A DNA stretch of 64,000 bases. Source: Terriglobia bacterium (lineage in GTDB: Bacteria; Acidobacteriota; UBA6911). Under the pieces are notes generated by a model that was given only the letters and a program-made list of their open reading frames with translations, was not told where the DNA came from and did no database searches. Position 1 is the first letter of the stretch. Every line of letters begins with the position of its first letter. The stretch is taken from assembly GCA_020072565.1 (NCBI GenBank), contig JAIQGI010000025.1, forward strand, positions 1-64,000, given 5' to 3'. The translations under genes and the position numbers were made by a program. Below, in pieces: positions 17,947-26,629 of this stretch.

Positions 17947-18321
17947 ATGGAGAGAACCTTCGCAGTTGTCGGCGCCCTGTCCGCTTTCATGGCGGTGGCC
18001 GCCGGAGCCTTCGGGGTACACAGTTTGCGCCAGAAACTCCCGCCAGACATGCTGGCCATCTTTGAAACCGCAACGCGTTATCAGATCTATCACGCGTTCG
18101 CCCTGTTGGCGGTCGCCTGGGCGGTTGGGCGCTGGCCCGGATCCATCCTGCAATTCTCCGGCTGGTGCTTTGTGGCCGGGACCGTGCTTTTTTCAGGCAG
18201 TCTGTACACAATGGCCCTGAGCGGCGACCGCTCCCTGGGAGCGATCACACCCATGGGTGGTGCGGCTTTCCTGCTTGGCTGGCTTGCTTTCGCGTGGGGC
18301 GTGGGGAGGCCCGGTTCCTAG
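17947..18321 (+). CDS. DUF423 family small membrane protein
   Basis: 124 residues with four hydrophobic segments. The DUF423/YgdD pattern is clear: MERTFAVVGALSAFMAVAAGAFGVHSL at the N-terminus, ATRYQIYHAFALLAVAW in the middle, and SGSLYTMALSG plus ITPMGGAAFLLGWLAF at the end. Function is unknown; it sits in the inner membrane. aggag precedes the ATG by 9 bases. Confidence 0.92.
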   Translation: MERTFAVVGALSAFMAVAAGAFGVHSLRQKLPPDMLAIFETATRYQIYHAFALLAVAWAVGRWPGSILQFSGWCFVAGTVLFSGSLYTMALSGDRSLGAITPMGGAAFLLGWLAFAWGVGRPGS

Positions 18322-18393
18322 TTCCTCCGGGATTCAGGGCATCTGCAGCCGGGAGAGCCGAGGCGTGTGTGCGCACCTGGTCGGGCTTCCGGT

Positions 18394-18702
18394 TTAACGC
18401 CCGCCGAAACCAGACCGCCTGCCTCCGCCGCCGCCCATGCGGCCCTCGCGCGGCTGTTGCGGCTTTGCTTCATTGACTGTCATGGGACGGCCCTCAATCT
18501 TTCTGCCATTGAACTCCGCGATGGCATGCTCCGCTGCCTCGTCGGTAGCCATCTCTACAAAGGCAAAACCTTTGGAACGGCCCGTGTCCCGGTCTGTAAT
18601 CAGTTTCACGGATTCCACCTGCCCGGCTTCGGAAAACATTTCCTGTAAAGCGCTTTCGGTAATCGTGTAAGGCAGGTTTCCCACATAGAGCCTTTTTGAC
18701 AT
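18394..18702 (-). CDS. RRM-type RNA-binding protein with Gly-rich tail
   Basis: 102 residues. A single RNA-recognition motif fills residues 3-80 with RNP2 (LYVGNLPY) and RNP1 (KGFAFVEM) intact. The tail is Gly/Arg-rich (GRMGGGGGRRSGFGGR). This matches the short bacterial RRM proteins of cyanobacteria and many other bacteria, often cold- or stress-induced RNA chaperones. A strong ribosome binding site (aggaggg) sits 5 bases before the ATG. Confidence 0.95.
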   Translation of the reverse strand: MSKRLYVGNLPYTITESALQEMFSEAGQVESVKLITDRDTGRSKGFAFVEMATDEAAEHAIAEFNGRKIEGRPMTVNEAKPQQPREGRMGGGGGRRSGFGGR

Positions 18703-19117
18703 AAACCCTCCTGAAATGGGTCGAGGCGCCGAACGAGACTACGCCCTGGCATGCGAGCCCCGGGGTCTCCGGATCGGCAACCATTTATGAGGAAAGTCGA
18801 GAGCGCATTTGTTGCCGGCGATCCGTAAGAAAGCCTTCGGTTCTGGGGAACATAGGGTCAAGGTAGAGGCGCAGATTCCGACTCCCTTCCAACAAACTTT
18901 GTCATACTCCGGGCACTAATGCAATAAGTCTATCTCCACGATGGCCGGGTAAATTTGCAAGATCTTGTTGTTTCTTGACGCCTTGTTGCCCATCCTTAGG
19001 AACCATGCGAAACAGCGAGGGCACGAAAGGTGGTCCGGCGCATTTCCTTTATCTTATGATCTGTTTTTGATGTGGACTTGCCTAATGGCCTTGCCTAGGA
19101 TGTCCGAAGGAGAAAGC
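18703..19117. other. Divergent intergenic region, no gene recognised
   Basis: The 415 bases between the RRM gene and the PD40 gene should hold both promoters and possibly a long leader for the RRM gene. An upstream extension of the PD40 reading frame exists but is less likely coding because a good ribosome binding site (aaggag) lies before the ATG at 19118. Confidence 0.4.
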
Positions 19118-21043
19118 ATGGCCAGCGCTCGGTCGAATATTCAGTCGCAGCATCCCGGTGAAGAGGAAACAGCCCCGCCTGCGCCTGAAGGCTCCGGACC
19201 GCCGCGAACCGAAGCCACGATGCATGACCGGCGCGGTTTTCTCCGCGCCCTCGCCTGGGGAGTCGGCGGCTTGATCATGGGGGCGCTCGGGGGGGGCGTT
19301 GCCCTGTGGTATGGTACCCGGCCGGGCCCGCCTCTGCCGCCCATGCGTTTTGTGATGGCCTTGCCGCGCACAGCTCCGCTGGCGCTGAGATCCAATCCCC
19401 TTGCATTGTCAGCCGACGGCACTCATCTGGCATACGTGGCGCAGATCGATTACAGCACCCAGCTGTACGTGCGTGCGCTGGACGAAATTGAGGCGAGGCC
19501 GCTTCCCGGCACTCAAGGTGCCTACAGCCCATTCTTTTCGCCGGATGGCTCCTGGATCGGTTACTTCGACGCGCGTGACTCCAAGTTGAAGAAGGTAGCC
19601 CTTGAGGGCGGAGAACCCGTGGTTCTGTGCCGGGCGCCTTTCGGTCTCGGCGCTTCCTGGGGAATGGACGATGTCATCATCTTCTCCCCCGACGTCTTCT
19701 CGGGCCTCTGGCGCATCCCGGCAGCGGGAGGTACGGCGGAGCCCGTAACCCGGCTGCAGCAGAAGGAGTTCACGCACCGCTGGCCCCAGATCCTGCCGGA
19801 CGGCAAGGCGGTGATCTTCACGATCGGGACCGCCGGCGCCACCAGCACACCGTGTGTCGCCGCGCTCTCCTTGAAATCCGGCCAAAAAAAAGTGCTTCTC
19901 GACGGGGTTTCCGACGCCCGCTTTTCACCAACCGGACATCTGCTTTTTATGCGCGGGGGCGACCTCATGGCGGTTCGTTTCGACCCCACCCGCCTTCTGG
20001 TGCAGGGAGATCCATTCCTGGTCAAGCAAGGCGTCGGAACGGACAAGGCGGTTTGGGCCGGTTACTTCGCCTTCTCATACACCGGTGCGCTCGCATATTC
20101 CACAGCAGTGGAAGATGACGATCTGCGCTCTCTGGTCTGGGCAGACCGCCAGGGGGGTATCGAACGGCTGACCATCAGCCGCGGCGCCTTTTCCTACCCG
20201 CGGCTCTCCCCCGATGGGCTGCAGCTGGCCGTCGTCGTCGACTCGCAGCAGGAGAAGTCCAACATCTGGACCGTTGATGTCGCGAGCGGCAGCTTCACGC
20301 GCTTGACCTACGAAGGGAACAACCTGATGCCTTTATGGACTCCCGACGGCAAACGTCTGACATTTGCATCCGATCGAGATGGCCAGTGGCAGATCTTCTG
20401 GATGCCCGCCGACGGCAGCGGGACGGCAGCGTTGCTGCGAACAAGCGAGAATCCCGAAGTGCCGAACTCCTGGTCGCCGGACGGCAAGGATCTGGTTTTC
20501 ACCGAATTCGCGCCCGACACAGGGCCGGATCTCTGGGTCCTGTCGACGGAGGCAGAGCAAGGCGCACGGCCGTTCCTGTGCACCCAGTATGCCGAGTATG
20601 GCGGTGTGCTCTCTCCGGAAGGCCGCTGGCTTGCATACATCTCCGACGACTCAGGCCCGGCCCAGGTCTATGTACGTCCCTTTCCGGGCCCTGGAGAGCG
20701 ATTTCAGATCTCGACGGCCGAGGGCCGCGAGCCCGTCTGGGGACGCGACGGGCGGGAACTGTTCTTCCGGAGCTGGAAAGGGTTGATGAGTGTGGAGGTC
20801 CAGACAGAGCCGGAGTTTAATCCGGATTCGCCTCGCCTCGTCGTTTCGGGCGATTACGAAACCGGTGACATTCCTCTCTTCCCAAACTATGATGTCTCGC
20901 CCGACGGACAGCGATTCGTGCTGGTTCCACGGGAACAAAAAGAGAGAGGGCAGATCAATATCGATTTGAACTGGTTCAACGACCCGCAGCAGCGCCACCC
21001 GATCACTGGCCGCGGCCCATCGGGGAAGCGCGGCCGTACGTGA
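19118..21043 (+). CDS. PD40/TolB-type beta-propeller protein with twin-arginine-like N-terminus
   Basis: 641 residues from the ATG preceded by aaggag. Residues 35-65 carry DRRGFLRALAWGVGG followed by a hydrophobic stretch, a twin-arginine-like signal or anchor. The rest is a repeated beta-propeller with PD40-type blades (SADGTHLAYVAQ, SPDGSWIGYFD, SPDGLQLAVV, TPDGKRLTFASD, SPDGKDLVFTE, SPEGRWLAYISDD, SPDGQRFVLVP). In Acidobacteriota this propeller commonly forms the extracytoplasmic part of Ser/Thr protein kinases; here the kinase domain is absent. A role in periplasmic binding or sensing is inferred, not shown. Confidence 0.82.
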   Translation: MASARSNIQSQHPGEEETAPPAPEGSGPPRTEATMHDRRGFLRALAWGVGGLIMGALGGGVALWYGTRPGPPLPPMRFVMALPRTAPLALRSNPLALSADGTHLAYVAQIDYSTQLYVRALDEIEARPLPGTQGAYSPFFSPDGSWIGYFDARDSKLKKVALEGGEPVVLCRAPFGLGASWGMDDVIIFSPDVFSGLWRIPAAGGTAEPVTRLQQKEFTHRWPQILPDGKAVIFTIGTAGATSTPCVAALSLKSGQKKVLLDGVSDARFSPTGHLLFMRGGDLMAVRFDPTRLLVQGDPFLVKQGVGTDKAVWAGYFAFSYTGALAYSTAVEDDDLRSLVWADRQGGIERLTISRGAFSYPRLSPDGLQLAVVVDSQQEKSNIWTVDVASGSFTRLTYEGNNLMPLWTPDGKRLTFASDRDGQWQIFWMPADGSGTAALLRTSENPEVPNSWSPDGKDLVFTEFAPDTGPDLWVLSTEAEQGARPFLCTQYAEYGGVLSPEGRWLAYISDDSGPAQVYVRPFPGPGERFQISTAEGREPVWGRDGRELFFRSWKGLMSVEVQTEPEFNPDSPRLVVSGDYETGDIPLFPNYDVSPDGQRFVLVPREQKERGQINIDLNWFNDPQQRHPITGRGPSGKRGRT

Positions 21044-21171
21044 CAGCCGCAATCCTCAACAGTCGTGAACTACTTCGATGAAGGATTGTAGCAGGGGCAT
21101 CCTCCCTGTGGTGGTTCCCACACCATAAGCAGGGTGCATGAGTTGCAACAAACCCATCTTTCCAGGCGAGA

Positions 21172-22263
21172 ATGGCAAGATCAATCGTTGTTCGAATACC
21201 ATCCAAAAAGGGACTGATGTGCGTCGGCCTGGTCTTGGCCGTAATGGTTCTGTCTCTGGTCACATCCGTGTTGACGCGAGGACAGGTCGATCCTCCGGCT
21301 CCCGGCCCCCAGGAACAACTGCAGACTGCGCCAGCCCTAGACATGCAGGAGCCTCGCCTTCCAGCCGCCCCGACCCGGGCACAGGGACTGCTGGAGAACA
21401 ATACCGTCTTCACGGTCTATGGGCGCGCTTTCGACAGGGCCCCGATTCTAGGGCGCCTCGGCACCTATAAGAATTTCGATGCGATGGCTGAAGACCTCCC
21501 CAAATGGGTGGATCAGGTCAAAAAACTCAACGATCACAAACCCGTCGTGCCCGGGGTGCACTTGATATACGCGCTGGCGGTTCCGTGTCAGGAACGCGGG
21601 GATTGCCTGCAATACCTGGAAGGCCCGGCGAGCCTCATCATCGACAATTACATCAAGCCCGCTGCGGAGCGGGGCTGGATTGTCGTCCTTGACACGCAGT
21701 TGGGGCGCTCCAATCCCGTGGCACAGGTCAACCGCATGATTGAAAAAGGGTATCTCAAATACGAAAACGTCCACGTGGCGATTGATCCCGAGTTCCACGT
21801 CTATCCGGACAAACTGACTCCGGGCATACCGGTCGGAACGGTCGAGGCGGCTCAGATCAATGAAGTGCAACGGATCCTCGACGACTACGTCAAGTCACAG
21901 GGTTTCAAGACGAAAAAAATGCTGATCGTGCACCAGTTCATCGACCAGGCTGTCAGTGTGGGCACACGCACTATGATCGAGAACAAAAAGGAGATCAGAA
22001 CCTTCGAGAACGTCGAACTGGTCATCGACGCCGACGGCCTCGGCACCCCATCGCTGAAGGTCTGGAAGTACAACCGGATGACCGATGCCAAGACATACCC
22101 GTCCATCAGGTTTCGCGGCATCAAGATTTTTTACCCCAATACCTGGGAAAAGGCAGGCCATTTCGACAAGCCCCCCATGACCATGGAGCAGGTATTCGGC
22201 ATCGTGCCGGTTTCCAAGCTCCTGCAAATTGCCACGAAACCGAATCTGGTAATCATCGCCTGA
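21172..22263 (+). CDS. Secreted protein of unknown function
   Basis: 363 residues. An N-terminal signal anchor (GLMCVGLVLAVMVLSLVTSVL) is followed by a Pro-rich linker and a globular domain from about residue 85. Segments such as VPGVHLIYALAVPCQ, GWIVVLDTQLGRSNP, YENVHVAIDPEFHVYP, KKMLIVHQFID and ENVELVIDADGLGTP alternate strand and helix and could form a TIM-barrel with Asp/Glu at strand ends, as in glycoside-hydrolase-like folds. I do not recognise the family and assign no reaction. It is 13 bases upstream of the permease gene, so the pair is likely one operon. Confidence 0.75.
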   Translation: MARSIVVRIPSKKGLMCVGLVLAVMVLSLVTSVLTRGQVDPPAPGPQEQLQTAPALDMQEPRLPAAPTRAQGLLENNTVFTVYGRAFDRAPILGRLGTYKNFDAMAEDLPKWVDQVKKLNDHKPVVPGVHLIYALAVPCQERGDCLQYLEGPASLIIDNYIKPAAERGWIVVLDTQLGRSNPVAQVNRMIEKGYLKYENVHVAIDPEFHVYPDKLTPGIPVGTVEAAQINEVQRILDDYVKSQGFKTKKMLIVHQFIDQAVSVGTRTMIENKKEIRTFENVELVIDADGLGTPSLKVWKYNRMTDAKTYPSIRFRGIKIFYPNTWEKAGHFDKPPMTMEQVFGIVPVSKLLQIATKPNLVIIA

Positions 22264-22276
22264 AAAGGAGACGGGC

Positions 22277-23875
22277 ATGACGGCTGGCCGCAAGTATCGA
22301 TGGTTTGCCCTCGGCGACATCAACGGGTTCTTCGGTTTGATGTTCGACAACGTCACCGTGCTGTCTTTTCTGGCGGGCGTCCTCGTGTTCGCGTTCGGGT
22401 TTCCGGCCGACATCGTCTACACCCGGATGTTCCCCGGCACCGCCTTCGGGGTCCTGTTCGGCGACCTGGTCTATACCTGGATGGCCTTCCGGCTTGCCCG
22501 GCGCACGGGAAATCCGACGGTCACGGCGATGCCGCTCGGTCTCGACACGCCCTCGACCATCGGCCTGGCGCTGGTAGTCCTCGGACCGGCTTTCGTTTCC
22601 CTCAAGGCCGGCGGGATGGAGGCGCGAGATGCGGCGTTGATGACCTGGTACATCGGCATGGCCACCATGGTCATGATGGGAGTGGTCAAGCTCGCGCTCT
22701 CCTTCTGCGGCGGCTGGATCCAGAAGGTGGTTCCGCAGGCCGGCCTGCTGGGATCGCTCGCAGGCATCGGTCTGGCGCTGATCGGCTTCACGCCTCTGGT
22801 CGACATCTTCGGCCTGCCCCTGGTGGGTTTGATGTCTTTAGGTCTGATCCTCTACACCCTGGTGGCCAAAGTGCGGCTGCCCGGGAACATCCCCGGAGTG
22901 CTGGCAGCCATCGCCCTTGGTACGGCGCTGTATCACCTGCTGGGCCCTGCCGGGTGGATAGGATCTTCCTACACAGCCCCGGTGGTCGAACTGCACCTGG
23001 GATTCCCGATGCCGACCCTCGCTTTCGTGAAAGGTTTCACCGCAGCGCTCCGCTACCTGCCCATCTCGATCCCGTTTGCGCTGCTCACAGTCGTCGGCGG
23101 CATCAACGTAACCGAAAGCGCCCGGGTCGCCGGAGACGATTTCAAGACACGGGACATCCTGCTCACCGAGGCGGTGGCGACCCTGGTGGCCGGACTGTGC
23201 GGCGGCGTCGCGCAGTCCACACCCTACATCGGGCAGCCTGCGTACAAAGGCATGGGTTCGCGGGCGGGATACACGCTGCTGACGGGACTGTTCATTGGAT
23301 TGGGCGGCGTTTTAGGCTACGTCTCGTTCATCGTCGAATTGATACCGCGCGCCGTGCTTGCACCGATTCTGATTTTCGTCGCCCTCGAGATCATGGCGCA
23401 GGCATTCGTCGCCTGCCCGCGCGCGCATGCGCCCGCGGTTGCCTTCGCTTATTTCCCTACGCTGGCACGCTTGCTGGCGATCAAATACAGCAATCCGGCT
23501 ATTGTGCCCACCGATCGCTTTGTTCAACTCATGAGCACGCCGGGCAGGGAGTTGCCGGAAGCTCTCGTCACGGTCGCAATGGGAAACGGTTTCATTCTGA
23601 CCGCCATGCTTTGGGGCGCCTTCCTTGCCGTACTGATCAACAAGCGCTTCAAGCTCGCATCGCTGTACCTGGGCATTCTTGCGGCAGCCACTTTTTTCGG
23701 CGTGATTCATTCGGCTCTGCCTGAAGGAAGCGTCTATCTGCCGTGGAATCTGGCGAGCCCGCTCCAGCGGGCCATTCCCTACCAGTTCGCGACGGCCTAT
23801 CTGGTGCTCGCCGCCATCATCCTGCTGCTCGCCTTCATGAACCCGACCGCGAAAGACGCCAAGTACCCCGAGTGA
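22277..23875 (+). CDS. NCS2-like (xanthine/uracil/AzgA-type) permease
   Basis: 532 residues, strongly hydrophobic with 12-14 predicted helices. The N-terminal GDINGFFGLMFDNVTVLSF, the TAMPLGLDTPSTIGLALVV segment and the motif NVTESARVAGDDFKTRDILLTEAVATLVAGLCGG resemble nucleobase cation symporters of the AzgA branch. Substrate cannot be fixed from sequence. aaggag precedes the ATG. Its coupling to a secreted unknown protein suggests uptake linked to an extracytoplasmic step. Confidence 0.75.
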   Translation: MTAGRKYRWFALGDINGFFGLMFDNVTVLSFLAGVLVFAFGFPADIVYTRMFPGTAFGVLFGDLVYTWMAFRLARRTGNPTVTAMPLGLDTPSTIGLALVVLGPAFVSLKAGGMEARDAALMTWYIGMATMVMMGVVKLALSFCGGWIQKVVPQAGLLGSLAGIGLALIGFTPLVDIFGLPLVGLMSLGLILYTLVAKVRLPGNIPGVLAAIALGTALYHLLGPAGWIGSSYTAPVVELHLGFPMPTLAFVKGFTAALRYLPISIPFALLTVVGGINVTESARVAGDDFKTRDILLTEAVATLVAGLCGGVAQSTPYIGQPAYKGMGSRAGYTLLTGLFIGLGGVLGYVSFIVELIPRAVLAPILIFVALEIMAQAFVACPRAHAPAVAFAYFPTLARLLAIKYSNPAIVPTDRFVQLMSTPGRELPEALVTVAMGNGFILTAMLWGAFLAVLINKRFKLASLYLGILAAATFFGVIHSALPEGSVYLPWNLASPLQRAIPYQFATAYLVLAAIILLLAFMNPTAKDAKYPE

Positions 23876-23894
23876 GTCTTGGTCTCCCGGCATC

Positions 23895-25187
23895 TCATTC
23901 GTAGCGCAGGGCTTCGACGGGATCGAGACGGGCGGCTTTGACCGCCGGATAAATGCCGAAGATCAAGCCGACCGAGACCGAAACCATGAACGCCAGAAGG
24001 ATGGAGTTCAGGGTCACGATCGTCGACCAGCCTGCCATCACGGCCACGAGGCGCGAAATGCCGAACCCGCAGCCGATCCCGAGCAGGCCGCCGACAAATG
24101 ATATCAGGATGGCTTCCACCAGGAACTGGCGCAGAACGTCGCGTTTGCGTGCTCCCACGGCCCGGCGCACGCCAATCTCGTGGGTACGCTCGAGGATGCT
24201 GGCCAGCATGATGTTCATGATGCCGATCCCGCCCACCAGGAGCGAAATCGAGGCAATCGCAGTCATGACCATTTCGAAGATGCGCTGCGTGCGCTTCTGC
24301 TCGGCAAGCAACTCTGCGGGGACGACCAGGCTGAAATCGCCGGCATTGCGATGCGAGGCATTCAGGATGCCGCGCACGACATCCCCGACCACGCTGCTGT
24401 CGGCAGTCTTGGCCAGCTGGAGATAGAGGCCGTCGACTTCATCCCTCAGGGAGCTCTTATTGTCTTCCAGGCGATAGATGACACTGTCGATCGGCGCGTA
24501 GATGAGGTTGTTCAAATCCTGCGATTTCAAGCCGGAGAGCTCACTTTGCGCGGTCAGCTGGGCTCCCAGGACTCCGACCACCCGGAACCACTGCTCGTTG
24601 ACCTTGATGTACTCCCCCACGGCCTCTTTCTGGAGGAAAAGATTCGCCTTCGCGCCCCCCCCCAGGACACAGACCGCCGCCACACGATCATTATCGCCCT
24701 TGTCAAAAAAGCGCCCCGCGATCAGTCTCAGCCCTGCAATATCCTGATATTCAGGGGCCACGCCGTAGACGCCGGGCATGTCCTGCCGCGGCTTGGGGAG
24801 CATGCTGGATGGAGCGAAGCGCTTGCGCGGGGTTGAGGCCGTCAGATCACCGACATTGGCGCGGATCACCCTGAGATCCTTGAACGAGAGGCCCGGGGAA
24901 ATCTTCCGCGTTCTGACCAGTTCCTGGGAATCGGTCACATCCTTGGCCTCGATGATCAGGTTGCGCACACCGAGCTGCTCGATAAAGGCCAAAACCTGCT
25001 GTTGCGCGCCGGCGCCAATCGACAGCATCGAAACTACCGCTGCAACGCCGAAAATCATGCCCAGCATAGTGAGTAGTGAACGGAGTTTGCGCACGCCCAG
25101 ATTCTGCAAGGCCAGGCGCAGATCCGGCAGCAGCTGTCTTCTCCGCCATCGGAGTTTTTCCACATCCCCTCCGCGTTTGCCTTTCAT
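23895..25187 (-). CDS. MacB-type ABC transporter permease (FtsX family)
   Basis: 430 residues. Layout is one N-terminal helix (KLRSLLTMLGMIFGVAAVVSMLSIGAGAQQ), a long periplasmic MacB_PCD domain (about 60-290), and three C-terminal helices of the FtsX fold (ISLLVGGIGIMNIMLASILERTHEIGVRRAVGARKRDV). MacB-type permeases couple a cytosolic ATPase to extracytoplasmic substrates. The usual ATPase gene is missing next to it. Start overlaps the stop of the upstream adaptor gene by 4 bases. Confidence 0.92.
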   Translation of the reverse strand: MKGKRGGDVEKLRWRRRQLLPDLRLALQNLGVRKLRSLLTMLGMIFGVAAVVSMLSIGAGAQQQVLAFIEQLGVRNLIIEAKDVTDSQELVRTRKISPGLSFKDLRVIRANVGDLTASTPRKRFAPSSMLPKPRQDMPGVYGVAPEYQDIAGLRLIAGRFFDKGDNDRVAAVCVLGGGAKANLFLQKEAVGEYIKVNEQWFRVVGVLGAQLTAQSELSGLKSQDLNNLIYAPIDSVIYRLEDNKSSLRDEVDGLYLQLAKTADSSVVGDVVRGILNASHRNAGDFSLVVPAELLAEQKRTQRIFEMVMTAIASISLLVGGIGIMNIMLASILERTHEIGVRRAVGARKRDVLRQFLVEAILISFVGGLLGIGCGFGISRLVAVMAGWSTIVTLNSILLAFMVSVSVGLIFGIYPAVKAARLDPVEALRYE

Positions 25188-26629
25188 CGAGTCGCCCCTC
25201 CGAGAATCGAAGCCAGGGGACTGGCTTTCCCCGCGGCTTTGCCCTTCTGCAGATCCGGATTCACCAGAGCGACCTCCGTCCCCTCTGCGAGCCCTTCAAT
25301 CACGGCGCGGCTCTCGGTGAGGTATTTGATCTGGACCTCGCGTGCTTCCCAGCCCTCCCCGCGCCTGACGTACACGACCGGCTTCCCTTCCTTCTGGAAC
25401 AGAGCCTGCCGTGGAAGCGAGAGGGCGTCCTTCACATTTGTTGCCCGGATCGTCACTCGCGTGGTCACCCCCGGATTCAGCTGCTCACCGTTGGGATCGA
25501 GCTCGAAGGTCGCGTCGAAACTCCGGGTCGAGAGCGCTTCCAGATAATCGAGATACGAGGACGAGGATGAGGATGCCGACAGGGCCAGGGATTTGATCTT
25601 GCCGCTGTAGTTTTTCAGCGGTCGCGAATCTACCCAGGCCTCGATGGGCTGGCCGGGATTAAGACTGCCGCGATCGTTCTCGGTGACCTTAGACTGTATC
25701 TCCATCTGCTCCGCATCCTGGATCTGCGCAATCAGGCGGCCGGGATACGCCTGATCCCCTTCCCGGAATTCGGGAATCTCCGTCGCGGAGGATATGGAAA
25801 TGCCGCCGCTGGCCGACATCAAGGCTTCCAGGTTCTGCCCCAGAACCACGACGCCGTTGATCGGCGCGCGCAAGGTCATGTTATCGATGTTCTGCTGGGC
25901 GAGTTTCATGCCCAGCTGAGACTTAGTGCGAGCCACCATCTGGACAGCCAGATCCGCCTGGTCCGAACTCGCGCGCGACTTGACGTCACGTTGCAACTGT
26001 TCGAGCCTGCGTTTGGCCTCTTCGAGGTTTATCAGGTTTTTCTTGGCTTCGATCGCGCCCAGCAACTCGTTCCCCTTCACCGCCAACTCGGCCCGGCGGA
26101 CGCTGAACTGTGCGGACAGCAGAGTGACACCTTCCTGCGCTACCCGGACTGCCTGGTTGGCCTTCATCTTCTTGATCTGCTGGTCGGCTTCATCCAGCTG
26201 GGATTGGGCCTGCTCGAGGTTGTACTCCTGTTCGCTCGGGTCGAACTCGACCACGACATCTCCTTCGTTGACCCGGGTGCCGGTTTTGACAATGTGAATG
26301 ATCTGCAGGGTGCCTCCGGCCACCGGCGGGGCCACGATCATGGCAGTCAGGGCAGGCCGAAGCTCGCCGACCGTGTATACCTTCACCTCCACCGGCTCGC
26401 GCACCACCCGGACCGTCGGGATGACAAGTCCGGCCTTTTTCAAGTTTGTCAGGCTCGCGATCATCGTGCATGCCGCACTCATGCCCAACGCCAGAACCAC
26501 CAGCGTGATTTTCAGAACCAAGGTTCCTCGCGCGCTCATCCCGAATGCTCTGTCTTCAAGTCCTGGAGTATGCGAGTAGGTTTTCATCGGTCTCATGCCT
26601 TTCGCGGGTGCAAGGTCATTTCTGTTCAT
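25184..26629 (-). CDS. HlyD/MacA-family periplasmic adaptor
   Basis: 481 residues. A membrane anchor (LVLKITLVVLALGMSAACTMI) is followed by the barrel/lipoyl start (VEVKVYTVGELRPALTAMI), a coiled-coil hairpin (about 130-260; QEYNLEQAQSQLDEADQQIKK), a lipoyl return (LRAPINGVVVLGQNLEAL) and C-terminal beta-barrel domains (NPGVTTRVTIRATNVKDALSLPRQALF). It would bridge the MacB-type permease to an outer-membrane channel. The true start could be a few codons inside (the MRPMKTYSH methionines), since the first ATG overlaps the preceding gene and lacks a good ribosome binding site. Confidence 0.88.
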   Translation of the reverse strand: MNRNDLAPAKGMRPMKTYSHTPGLEDRAFGMSARGTLVLKITLVVLALGMSAACTMIASLTNLKKAGLVIPTVRVVREPVEVKVYTVGELRPALTAMIVAPPVAGGTLQIIHIVKTGTRVNEGDVVVEFDPSEQEYNLEQAQSQLDEADQQIKKMKANQAVRVAQEGVTLLSAQFSVRRAELAVKGNELLGAIEAKKNLINLEEAKRRLEQLQRDVKSRASSDQADLAVQMVARTKSQLGMKLAQQNIDNMTLRAPINGVVVLGQNLEALMSASGGISISSATEIPEFREGDQAYPGRLIAQIQDAEQMEIQSKVTENDRGSLNPGQPIEAWVDSRPLKNYSGKIKSLALSASSSSSSYLDYLEALSTRSFDATFELDPNGEQLNPGVTTRVTIRATNVKDALSLPRQALFQKEGKPVVYVRRGEGWEAREVQIKYLTESRAVIEGLAEGTEVALVNPDLQKGKAAGKASPLASILGGATR

